In this document: piece after piece, positions 54,565-64,000 of the stretch | How positions within the stretch are numbered: position 1 is the first letter of the stretch | How the letters are laid out: every line of letters begins with the position of its first letter | Assembly (NCBI GenBank): GCA_036426205.1 | Contig: CM071568.1 | Span: 216,670,527 to 216,734,526 of the forward strand | DNA from: Ascaphus truei | Taxonomy: Eukaryota; Chordata; Amphibia; Anura; Ascaphidae | Length of the DNA: 64,000 nt | Direction of reading: 5' to 3' | Made by a program: the position numbers and the translations under genes | The notes under the pieces: model-generated | The model's database searches: none | What the model saw: only the letters and a program-made list of their open reading frames with translations | Told to the model about the DNA's origin: nothing

Positions 54565-54912
54565 GGTGCTGGAGACGTCTGCTGCGCAGTCTGTGGACAG
54601 CCAGAATAACGAACCGAGCAGTCCTGGAACGAACCAAACCGATAATCTCATTGGAGGCCAAAATAACAAAGCAAAAGCACTCTTACTTGGGTCACATCAT
54701 GCGCAGCAAGTCGCTTGAGAAGTCACGTCATGCTTGGAATGATCGGTGGCAAAAGCGGAAGAGGCCGCCCAAGAGCTCGCTGGCAAGATACCATCAAGAA
54801 AGATACTGTACTGAACAAAGCAGAATTGAAAGAAGCCGTGAGAGATCAGAAAACATGGAGCACACTGATCCATAGAGTGGCTGAGAGTCGTACTCGACTG
54901 AATGGATAGAGA
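54565..54912 (+). pseudogene. RTE-clade LINE (BovB-like) ORF2 C-terminus
   Basis: Frame one gives WRRLLRSLWTARITNRAVLE, ISLEAKITKQKHSYLGHIMR and SKSLEKS. After a frameshift at about 54715 comes MLGMIGGKSGRGRPRARWQD, TIKKDTVLNKAELKEAV, RDQKTWSTLIHRVAESRTRL and a stop. The block from GxIMR through GRxRxRW to (H)RVAxSRTRL is the C-terminal signature of RTE/BovB ORF2. Only this tail is present, in keeping with 5' truncation. Well conserved for its length, so it may be young, but it is frameshifted. Confidence 0.85.
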
Positions 54913-55264
54913 GAGATTTGTTTGTAATGACCAAGACTAGCAGTAGCCTTTCTTACTGGGTCAAGCTAAAATGGGCTAAGTGCCCAATTAGTTAATTAAT
55001 CAGTAACAGTCAGCAAAAAGGAACTCTATTTAGGGAAGAATCAGAGCTGCTAGTTGTTTAAGCACAAGATACCAAGGTCAAGCTGTAGTAAAAGCATAAT
55101 TGACCCATCTAATAATGTCTCACTGTGTTGCGTAACCTGCCACATTAAAAGGTTTATATCATTTTTTGTTCAAGTGCCAGATTATGGACAGGACTTTTGG
55201 AATGACCCGACATACTTGGCGGCATATTGCCACTGCCCTAGATGAGCTTAGAATGTTTAGATAA
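54913..55264. other. Unassigned DNA
   Basis: No feature recognised. RTE elements usually end with short 3' regions and simple repeats; none is clear here. Confidence 0.5.
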
Positions 55265-55480
55265 CAGGGATAGTTGAGTAATGGATAACAATAAGAGCTT
55301 CTATTATGTATATCTTTACTTGTATAGTGCCGTCCATGTATAGACTGTAGCGCTTCACAGCAGTAATACACAACAAAATAATAGTAGACACAATAGGAAA
55401 AAAGCACTACAAACATAAATGTAAACATTAGGAAAAGAAGTCCCTGTCCCGAAGAGCTTACAGTCTAAGTGGTAAAGTCT
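55265..55480 (-). repeat. LINE/SINE tail repeat (probable)
   Basis: Phrases such as GTATAGTGCCGTCCATGTAT, GTAGCGCTTCACAGCAG and AGTCCCTGTCCCGAAGAGCT followed by TACAGTCTAAG are common to amphibian SINE and L2-like tails. The strand is inferred from the GAGCTTACAGTCTAA phrase, which is the complement of the usual TTGTAAGCTC. Confidence 0.55.
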
Positions 55481-56689
55481 GCTCAGTACATATGGACCTG
55501 AATCCCTCGTCCTAATTTAAAGTCACAGACTGCTCCCCCTTAGGAAAGCCCCACTGCTTAGCCATGCATGCTATTGTAGCTGCAGTCATTCTATCAGATT
55601 CTGTAGCAAAAGATAAAAATGAGTTCCGTTCATACACGCAGAGTGAGAGCTGTACCAAACGGCTGTCTGTTGTGAATGTATGTGTTTAATCCTGTTTAAA
55701 GTAGTCGCAACAAAGTCAAATCCTTATCATTTAAACAGTTACATGTCTGAAACCAGCTGATCAGCGTTTCATTATTTGAGGATGGGAGGAGTTATATGAG
55801 ATCACTGATAACATTACCTTTTTTTTGTACTTCCCACACAGTAAAATCTTATTTATCTTAATTAGCTGGGGGTTTTAAATGAGAAATTATTAGATCATGA
55901 AAATGTAGTTTTTATAGATCTTGGTATTTTATTGTGTGTGAAAAAAAAAGGGAAAGGCTCTTTGTTTTAAAAATCAGCCAGTAATAGTACATTGCTCCAC
56001 AAAAGGTGCTTTGTTCCACTGGATGAATTTATCTTCCTTGTGCTCACCTTAGTACTTCCCACCTGTCTCCTTCTTGGCGACATGTCTATAAGTGATAAAC
56101 ATGGGACTAAAATCTTTAACCATGTCTGAAACTAATACAAGGACTATACTAAAAAGAGAAACATGAAACGGAAATACTACTGTCAGCAACCAAATAAGCC
56201 TGAACATCATGCTAACCATTTAATAGAATGATTGGCAATGTTTTATTCTATAAACATCAAAGTGGCGGATTGGGTAGTTTTTGGAAGATATTCCTCACTG
56301 AAATCAATTGCGTATTTTGCCCCAAAATGGCCCGATCGCCACTTAGGTGAATATACTGTAGAATAAGCCCCTTAAGTGAGAGGAGAGATGGACAACGGTG
56401 AAAGCCATAAAATAAGTGTACACATCTGTGTTTCCCCAAAGGCAGACAGCCTGATGGGGCTCCCCAAGAGCTGCTCCCCTCTGCACAGGACCAGTGTGCT
56501 AAGGGTTAACATTTGCTTGTTCAGCCTTTGGTGCAGCGAAAGGGCAGCCAAAGGGTGTGAGACGTTTGCTGATGTTAGGTGATGTTAAAGCTGCTCTATT
56601 TCAATCTGAAACGCACCAGTCCTTTTATCCCCTGTACCCAATTTTCCAACTCTATCTGTCCATGAAATGTCTGTGAAGTGACTGTATAA
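55481..56689. other. Unassigned DNA
   Basis: No family recognised; frames of 60-68 residues lack domains. Confidence 0.5.
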
Positions 56690-56825
56690 CCCTGTTCTTT
56701 TAATGTAACCATGTATTTTTTTATAACTCTGTGCTCAGGACATACTTGAAAACGAGAGGTAACTGTCAATGTATTACTTCCTGGTAAAACATTTTTTATA
56801 AATAAATAAAAATAAATAAATAAAT
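56690..56825 (+). repeat. L2-like LINE 3' tail
   Basis: CCCTGTTCTTTTAATGTAAC, CAGGACATACTTGAAAACGA, GAGGTAACTGTCAATG, TATTACTTCCTGGTAAAAC and an AAATAAATAAA tail match the ends of the copies near 27330 and 31350. Confidence 0.85.
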
Positions 56826-57540
56826 AAGGGGAGACAAAGAGGGAAGTAGAGTATAGAGAGACCTGCAAGAGTAAGGGAAGGACAACAGGGAAAATGGACG
56901 AGACTGAGAGCTGTGACATGAAGGGAGAGAGTCGTGGAGAGAAATGGGGTCAGACAGGAAGAGATAGCGGAATGCACAGAGAGAGGGGAACTCAGAAGCG
57001 AGAAAAGGGATATGGTGGAGGAGACCAGGTACACAATGAGAGAGTAAAAGTAAGCATAGGGATGGCGAAAGGGTAAGGAAAAGTAAATAGAGAGAAACGT
57101 TATAGGGGCACAGAAAGGGGCATTACAATTGGGCCGATAATAGATCAGAAGGCCCTGCCATCCAAGTTATATTCTGCGGCCCTCATTATCCAATAAGAAT
57201 GATTAGGCAACGAGACTATTGAAGAGTTAACATCATGACGAGAGGGAAACATATGACAACTTTGTCAATATTTAACTCTGGTTTTAACCTAGACAGAGAT
57301 AATGCTGTGGTAGAAAGGGTGAAAAATTGTTCCTCAAATGGAAAAATGTAGATAATAGTAATAAACTCGTAGTAGAGTAGAGGTTATTGTCCTGTGAACT
57401 TAAAATAGCAGTTCCTCCTATTCATGTGTTTTTTTACAGGGTGGCTACCAGGGGTCCCCAAGCCAAACACCACTATTTTCAGCTCTGCGTACTCTACGGT
57501 TCTCGAAATACTTACCGGTGAAGTTATTGGGTTTAAATTC
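56826..57540. other. Unassigned DNA
   Basis: 57425-57540 resembles repetitive sequence of unknown type; the rest shows no feature. Confidence 0.4.
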
Positions 57541-57736
57541 CAGCACCTCTCTGATTGGCTCCCTGGCGCACCACGTGACACGTCGCCGCACGGGATTACA
57601 AACCTGTTGTAGCCCCTGCTGGCTGGCGCGTCACAGCACGCAGTGAGCCTGGGGGCGCCGAGGGACCGGGGACAGCTAGGAAGAGGTAAAGAGCTGGTGG
57701 AAGGCGCGCGCCGCCTGCTGCACTGGGGATCTAGCC
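57541..57736. mobile_element. Harbinger-type MITE end, related to 18520-18973
   Basis: CTGATTGGCTCCCTGGCGCA, CGTCGCCGCACGGGATTACA and CCTGTTGTAGCCC match 18897-18959. The right end CTGGGGATCTAGCC is followed by TAA. The left end was not found, so it is truncated or recombined. Confidence 0.7.
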
Positions 57737-57739
57737 TAA

Positions 57740-58548
57740 GTAATGCCCCAGACTGCATAGCTGGTATAGCTGTCAATTACTGCGAGAGCCTCCAAAGTCA
57801 AGCCCCACAATGCCTTGCCGCTCTGGATGCAAACAATTGTGGGGAGAGACCTTGGAAGCTCCTGCTGTATCGGACAGTGGGAGTTGGAACCGGTAAATGC
57901 TTTAAAATTGTCCCATCATATAAATCACATTAAAGCAGAACATGCAATATATTTTGCCTCAGGAACCCACTACACTACTTGGGATCAGCCATTGCATATG
58001 TTTTTTGGCAAACCCCTTGGAGACACCCCACGAACCTCTAGGCAAACACTGACCTAGATTTTTTACCAAAGAAGTTTACTCCACCTCTGACATGAAGAAA
58101 CTTTTGTGTTAGGAAAATGTGAAAAGATGTTGCAAACTGATGCAGAACTTAATGCATTCCAATATATTAATACCATAACTCAAATTGCAAACTACAGTAA
58201 TGCATATAGAGCAAAATGCCTTTATAACTATGCAAGATAAAAATTACATTAATTTTTATTTTTCTAAATCTACATTGATAAATCACACCGAGTATATATT
58301 GTATCCACTGAACCTCTTTCAATACAAGCAAGAATCAATGCTCAATGTCAAAGCATCAGCAGTGTCCCATCAACATTTACAACAGTTATTTCCATCAAAC
58401 GTTCCCATATATTTCACTGACAAGATTTTAGACTTTGTGGTCACATGGTTGTGGATCTGGTACATCCAATACATTATTAGCTGGACAGCTGTCATTTTCA
58501 CCCCTATAAGAGATATATATCGATCTATATCTATCTCTCTCTCCCTCT

Positions 58549-58593
<45 letters not shown>

Positions 58594-59840
58594 CACACAC
58601 ACTCACACTCACACACACACAAACACACACACAAACACACACACAAACACACACACACTTCGTTGTCGAACTGTAGTAATTTGAAACACACGCTGAACAA
58701 AATAGCACAAGCCTTGATTATCATCAGTGTCAACCTTTACACTTCTCTCTTAACATGACTGCTTACATTTATTTTCCAAACAACTAAATGAATATTATTA
58801 TTAATAATACAATAGGAATGATGAGGGATTTTTTTCAACTCATAAAAAAGCAGAATTAAGCCTCAATTATGTGTACCTACAGTTTCCATGATTCCACTAC
58901 ACAGCAGGGCCTGCGTCCAAGTATTTCACAGTCATTTTGTCAGGTGGCATGTTTCACCATGTTTTTTCTCCAGTTGAAACAGTGCGCTAACACCATAAAC
59001 ACAGGCACCCTCCACATAATGGCAGCGAGTACAACATTCCCACACTGACATAGCAACTCTGTCCTTCTGCATGATAAGCACTGCATGGAGTGAGATAGGT
59101 TAAGAATTGTTAAGTACATTCTCCCACAATCCCTTTTTCTTTCACCATGACAAAAAGCTTTTGCTGCACAGACAATAAAATGCCATATATCATGTATTAT
59201 ATTACGTGTGCCTTTAGGTTCATTATCAGTAACCCATAAGTCCCTGAAGTTTTACAACTTGTGGATACCACTGGATAATATGTACAGTATCCTATATTTA
59301 TATAGAACTATTTAACTGCTTGTTGAACCGCAAGCAAGAATTTTAGCTTTTTTTTTTTTCACAAAATGAACTAATTTACCATCAAATTCCACCCATGATG
59401 GAAATGTTAAGTGTAATAAAGAAACAAATCCATATGCCTTTGTTTGCAGAATATGGATATTTTAAGAAGTCTATTTCTGTACCTGGTAAAAACAGGGTCC
59501 AAATCGCTTCCAACAAAAGACAGAAAAGCCCAGTGCTACATCCAATTTGACAAAACGTATAGTAATTAGTACAATATATAGTTAAATAATAATATTCTCA
59601 TGAATAAGGGTCATTTAGTTAAACCCCAAATCGCTTTCCCCCACATGTATACTGAATTCTACAAATGTGTAAAAAAAAAAAAAAATCAAATGTATTTTTA
59701 CTTTTACTAAATATCCAGTCAGGTTAATGCCAATATACGGCCATCTTGGTCATAAGAAACAGGTTACTACTACAAAAAGTTGTCTTAGAAGGTGAAGAAA
59801 CCTTAAATGATCTCCTGCGTGAAGAGGTTTATGCCTGTCG
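57740..59840. other. Unassigned DNA with a compound microsatellite
   Basis: A TATA run and then CA-rich repeats occupy about 58547-58660. No domain in any frame. Confidence 0.5.
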
Positions 59841-60700
59841 GCCCATATATATGGGATTGTCCCGTAAAAGGTCTCTCGGAACACATAATTGTCCCGTATT
59901 TTAGTGCCTTGACGGGAAATACCTGAACCAAAAAAAAATGATGGTAATGAAAAATGGAATAGATTTCTACTTGAGTATAATACTTACCTTTTCCGATAGA
60001 TGTCACCTTACTAAATTATTAGAATAATAAAGTTTGGACTCTGCCTGGTCATCTCATAATTCCACGGCACTCGCCCCTATAGGGTTTACTTTTTGTCTCA
60101 CTGCTACTTGTTAGTTCAGTGCACGTCTTTCCCCGCCCAGCCAAGAGCAGAGATGATAAAAATCAAAGCAGGAGATACCATTCAGCTCGACGCATTTGCA
60201 AATCATTCAATCGCTCATTATGATGTCACAGTTTCAAACTGGATTTCGGCGTCCCGTATTATAGAAACTTAAATGTGGCAACCCTACCTAAAGTTTTTGT
60301 GACAGCTGGAGAGAGATGTACAGCATGGATCACCCTGCCAGCACTCACATATTGTGCGCAGGTATTCATCATCCTATTATATAGCGTAAGTGTGGGCTGC
60401 GGTCAGGGTTACCAAGTGGTGTATCCTCAAAAGGCACTAGATACAAATTATCATATCGAACTGACCAGTATCATTTAGGATGGCAGCTGAAATGCTGCAT
60501 GTAATAGTCACCTACAATAGTTCAAAATATACGTAAATACATTTTAGAAACACACTAGGTTTAATCTAAACAGTTAAATCAGTAGTCAAACATCTGCAGT
60601 GACTTTTTGCCCTCTGAAGCCCAGATCACATACTGTACTGTACAAGCTTAACCGTCCTGGTTTTGTTGATCTCTCAGAGAATAAAATGGGTGAGGAGTGG
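59841..60700. other. Unassigned DNA, possible DNA-element remnant
   Basis: TGTCCCGTATTTTAG at about 59891 and CGTCCCGTATTATAG at about 60250 are a direct repetition, with TGTGGCAACCCTA at about 60274. A hAT-like MITE is possible but ends were not established. Confidence 0.25.
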
Positions 60701-60769
60701 AGGAAGAAAATAAGGACTGGCTGAATGTATCCCTGCTAATCAGGATCCAGAAAACGTCCCCTGGTAGCA

Positions 60770-61125
60770 CCCACCCTGGATACAGACCTCCTGATTTAAT
60801 CTAAATCCAGCTGCTATTCACCCACTGAATCTGTGTGCAGATGGACATGGTGTGCAATCTGGATCTACTGTAGGTGGTCACTTTACACTATCTGGACCCA
60901 GAGTGCTATTTTATAACTCAACCAGGATCTAGAGTGCACATGACTGCCTCTCAATCCACTATGGGTGACACTTCACCCACCCTGGATCCAGGTCACCATG
61001 CATAATGACTTTTCACTCAGTTTTTAGTCAATCCGGATCCAGACGGACATTTTTCTCAATCTATATCCGCAGTGATTCTTTCCCTTGATCTCCATTCACA
61101 GTGACACTTCATTAAATCCCATCCG
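60770..61125. repeat. Degenerate tandem repeat, unit about 30 bp
   Basis: Repeated loosely as a phrase like ATCTGGATCCAGAGTG followed by ACTTTTCACTCA: see 60858, 60894, 60926, 60980, 61030 and 61060. Divergent and probably old. No coding meaning is apparent. Confidence 0.65.
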
Positions 61126-61230
61126 CCCCCCCCCCCCCCCCAATACTCCGTTTAACACTCACCGGGTCAGCACTCAAAATAGCAGGATAACCCCCCAATC
61201 TTCTGGATCTGTTCTGCTCCTCGCTTTCCC
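61126..61230. other. C-run and spacer
   Basis: A C-run of about 16 bases begins near 61126. Nothing else recognised. Confidence 0.6.
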
Positions 61231-61700
61231 ATGCAATCAGAAATAAAAGGCACATACAAAGCGCGCCGGTGTGTTTGCCAAGCACAGCAGCCTGTGTGTG
61301 TATACAGTATATCCACAAGCAAATGTGCTCTCAGTCACAGCACGAAGCAGCAGGAGCCCAGCACAGCACGGTCCCAGCACAGGCAGAGTCCCAGCACAGG
61401 CAGAGTCCCAGCACAGCACGGTCCCAGCACAGCACGGTCCCTGCACAGCACAGGCAGAGCGCAGCACGCGGGATTCCCCTGCAGCCCGGGCTCAGCTGTC
61501 ACTGCTGTCACAGGGTTTCCCCCCCTGAGCCGGGAGAGCGCGGAGGTCTTGCTGCTGCCTGTGCTACTTCTCCAAGAGCTGCTCGGCTCGCAGTCACCAC
61601 ACCCTCCATGCACAGAGCTGCAGGAGGAGAGACCTCCTCTCACTCAGTCACACCTGCACAGACACAGCTTGTTTCAAGGACTTCTTGGCACATGCATAGG
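61231..61700. promoter_or_regulatory. GC-rich island, possible promoter or first exon (tentative)
   Basis: GC-rich sequence not matched to any repeat elsewhere in the window. It contains a small tandem repeat at 61360-61462, units like AGCACAGCACGGTCCC and AGCACAGGCAGAGTCCC. Overlapping frames in both strands reach 179 residues, but their content (Gln, Ser, Thr and Pro-rich) reflects the repeat. A host promoter is possible but not supported by a defined motif. Confidence 0.2.
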
Positions 61701-62047
61701 GGGTTATGTACCAGGGGTTATGTACCAGTTTAAAAATAAATGCATGCCTCAGAGGGAGTCTGTGTATTAGGTAAATGCCCACACAGCTATTCTTTTGTGT
61801 TTTTGTTTTTTTAATGTTGCATCAAATGTAAGACACGTGTTTATCATGTATCTTACATCAGACACATCCTTAAAGAAGGCCAAGTCTGTCAATATGTTGT
61901 GTGACACAATGACAATGACAATGCATCAGAATGGTGCATTTAAGAAATAAAGAAAATCTGCAAAAAATATGACAATTTATGTATACAAAGTGAAAGTTCT
62001 TTTTCAATCAAACCCAGTCAACCACGATAAACCTATTGTTAACACAG
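61701..62047. other. Unassigned DNA
   Basis: Nothing recognised. Confidence 0.5.
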
Positions 62048-62054
62048 TGGTGTG

Positions 62055-62085
<31 letters not shown>

Positions 62086-62165
62086 TGTGTTGTGTGGTGT
62101 GTGTGTGTGTGTGTGTGTGATTATATATATATATATATATATATTGAGAGAGAGAGAGAGAGGTT
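62048..62165. repeat. (TG)/(TA)/(GA) compound microsatellite
   Basis: TG repeats with GTGGT interruptions, then a TA run (62121-62143), then a GA run (62145-62162). Confidence 0.95.
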
Positions 62166-62169
62166 TCTC

Positions 62170-63180
62170 TCTCTGGGGTCCCCTACATTCCGGTGTGCAG
62201 CTGTGAGGCGCGGGGGAGCACTGCAACGGTCAGGGAGGCGATCGAGTCGCGGGAGGATCCCTTTGCCGAGCGCCACCAACGTGGATGAGCGCGCGCATGT
62301 GCGGTGCGGGCTGCGCTTGCGCAAACTGCATTCAGGCGTGGTGGCCATTACCAGGATCGCGCATGCGCAGTGAAGGCGCATAGCGGTGGCCATTACACAG
62401 TAACTCCGCAGGGGAACTACAATCCCCAGAAGGCACTGGGGGCTGGACTATCACATGGTACAACAGAGCCAATAGGGCTCCTGGATTGTCCTGCTTGCAG
62501 AATAGATACATTTGGCACATTGCGAGCCACACCAGTCGGAGCTGGGACACAGAAGGGTAATGGTGTATGTGCAGGGTGTCTGTGGCCCCTGCACTAGGCC
62601 AGAGACCCCCTATTAGGCCCCAGCTAGGCCTCGACTCCCCTGTAGGTTGTAGCTGCTACAGGGACAGGCCCTTAGACAGGGACACTGCCCCATTATCTAA
62701 TTAGTGTTGGGGACACTGCAAAGGACACGTGCAGCAGATGCGGCCTGTGGCCTAGGACCAGACCACCAATGCATAAAGAGACTTAAGGTGGGAACCTCCA
62801 GCTGGATACCACCCCACGTGGAGGCGGACTCATCGCTGCGGCGACGGCGTGGGACCGGGCAGCCCCTTGTCTTCCATTAGCGCTACCAGGTGTTGGAGCA
62901 CCCGGCAGGTATACCCACTCTGCAAGTGCACAACTTTAACACTGATTGTGGGCAGCGCTGTCACACACACAGGGGGGGGGGGGCGTGCCCATTGTGGGCT
63001 GGACACTGGGACACTGGTGCCCCTGACCCAAGTACTGTGGGAATATTGTGTGGGTATACCAATATACATATTGTAAGGTGTTGTTGCATATTATATGTGC
63101 GTTCTAAGTCTGTGCCTAGTAAATGCTGTTATACTATACTCTGGTGTGTGTTACTGGGTATATTGTCCTGTGACGGGTTA
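62170..63180 (+). mobile_element. GC-rich repeat, LTR-like
   Basis: GC-rich, with phrases such as CCTGCACTAGGCCAGAGACC, GGCCCCAGCTAGGCC and GCTACAGGGACAGGCCC that recall LTR or 5' UTR sequence. Overlapping short frames have no domain. Ends and duplications were not found; this is a guess from style. Confidence 0.3.
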
Positions 63181-63647
63181 TACAGTATAGCTAGGATCCC
63201 TCATAGGTGGAGGCGCTGTCACCAGACGGATCATGTACAACCCACAAAAAAAAAAAATATATATATATATATTTACACACAAGAATTGCCTGCCACAGAC
63301 TATAATTAAATAAAGAGTATCCAAATTAGTAAATAAGCTATAATGTGATAGCCACAAGAATAAATGGAAACAAATAGAAAGAAAACGTGTTCCAATAATA
63401 GCACTCAGATATACTCCAAAATATATATAAACATACAAATATTATTAAGAACGTCAAAAATATAAACACACAAGTTAAAAGAGTCCCTGATGCCACCCGA
63501 TACAGATAGAGATGCGAAGACCCATACAAATAGTAACATGCATGAGCAAAATAACATTGATTGGTGTAGCCTTATGTAAATGTGCTAATTGAGAAAAATG
63601 GTCTAAAATAGTCCCGCTCCCCAATAAGGCCAGCTGTTGACCACTGT

Positions 63648-63713
<66 letters not shown>

Positions 63714-64000
63714 GTTGGAGCTGCGTCATACCTCCACATTCCCCTGACCCGTGTATGCTTTGTGCAGCGTGATGCCTGTGTTTACCTCAACTACACATCC
63801 AGACTGATGCTGGGGCGCTCTACGCTTGCTGCTGGTTATTACTCTACTGTGGGACTGGAACGCTGGGGGTCTGTATTCATTGCACATTGTGCTCTATTTG
63901 GACCTCCTCCCTACCTCACCTACTACATGCTCGCAGTGTTTTACTAGCATCAGGACTCATCTCTATATTTCAGCATCCTCAGGGTCTTTTTTATTATACC
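63181..64000. mobile_element. PLE-like flank (tentative)
   Basis: TA runs at 63258-63271 and 63657-63692. The remainder (AAGTAAATAAG-rich part, then CTGGGGCGCTCTACGC and GCACATTGTGCTCTATTTGG) resembles untranslated PLE flanks such as 40400-41235 and 49662-49975 in style. No nuclease or RT segment is present before the window ends. Confidence 0.3.

Noticed and set aside
61231..61770. 179-residue Ser/Gln/Pro-rich frame as a possible protein
   Set aside because: Dominated by a small tandem repeat; other frames of both strands are equally open.

Overview
This is vertebrate, non-coding, repeat-dominated nuclear DNA, most probably from an amphibian and probably a frog. The inference rests on the repeat mixture: Penelope-like elements (PLEs), CR1, L2-like, L1 and RTE LINEs, a Tc1/mariner relic, Harbinger-type MITEs with TTA/TAA duplications, TTAA-flanked MITEs, hAT-type MITEs with 8-bp duplications, a tRNA-derived SINE and an LTR with a 5-bp duplication. 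I found no intact host gene, no convincing host exon, no rRNA or tRNA gene and no CRISPR array. Almost every open reading frame is a transposon relic, a tandem-repeat artefact or chance. Positions 54026-54243 are an assembly gap.

Layout. 1-2450: two PLE fragments in opposite orientation. 2450-3053: LTR-like sequence. 3339-4040: decayed Tc1 transposase. 5260-8313: GC-rich repeats and Harbinger MITEs. 10640-12572: a 1.9-kb minisatellite with a palindromic 24-bp unit. 12573-16250: mostly unassigned, with one LTR-like block. 16250-21060: an antisense CR1 LINE carrying three datable nested insertions. 21737-24690: hAT MITE, sense CR1 tail, a foldback hairpin and an inverted repeat pair. 26182-31350: MITEs, a 250-bp-arm inverted repeat and two L2-like LINEs. 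31720-39486: hAT MITEs, SINE, L1 3' end and MITE pairs. 40400-43300: a second opposed PLE pair and a solo LTR. 44869-45588: a MITE split by a hAT element. 45790-52095: a nearly full-length dead L1. 53579-57736: small palindromic repeat, RTE tail, LINE tails and a MITE end. 57740-64000: mainly unassigned DNA, a degenerate tandem repeat, a GC-rich island, and LTR-like and PLE-like sequence.

Nothing here works together as a pathway. What the window records is a history of insertions, several with readable target-site duplications, so relative ages can be worked out. All transposase and reverse-transcriptase genes seen are broken by stops, frameshifts, insertions or loss of catalytic residues.

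The items most worth a second look are: opposed PLE copies at two loci; a hairpin followed by GAAAC, resembling part of a hammerhead ribozyme core, seen three times in PLE-like flanks; the minisatellite whose clean variants fall at its two CpG sites and whose interior looks like uncorrected long-read sequence; YY1-like and NRF1-like sites at the L1 5' end; and long inverted repeats at 23376-23830 and 27584-28220.
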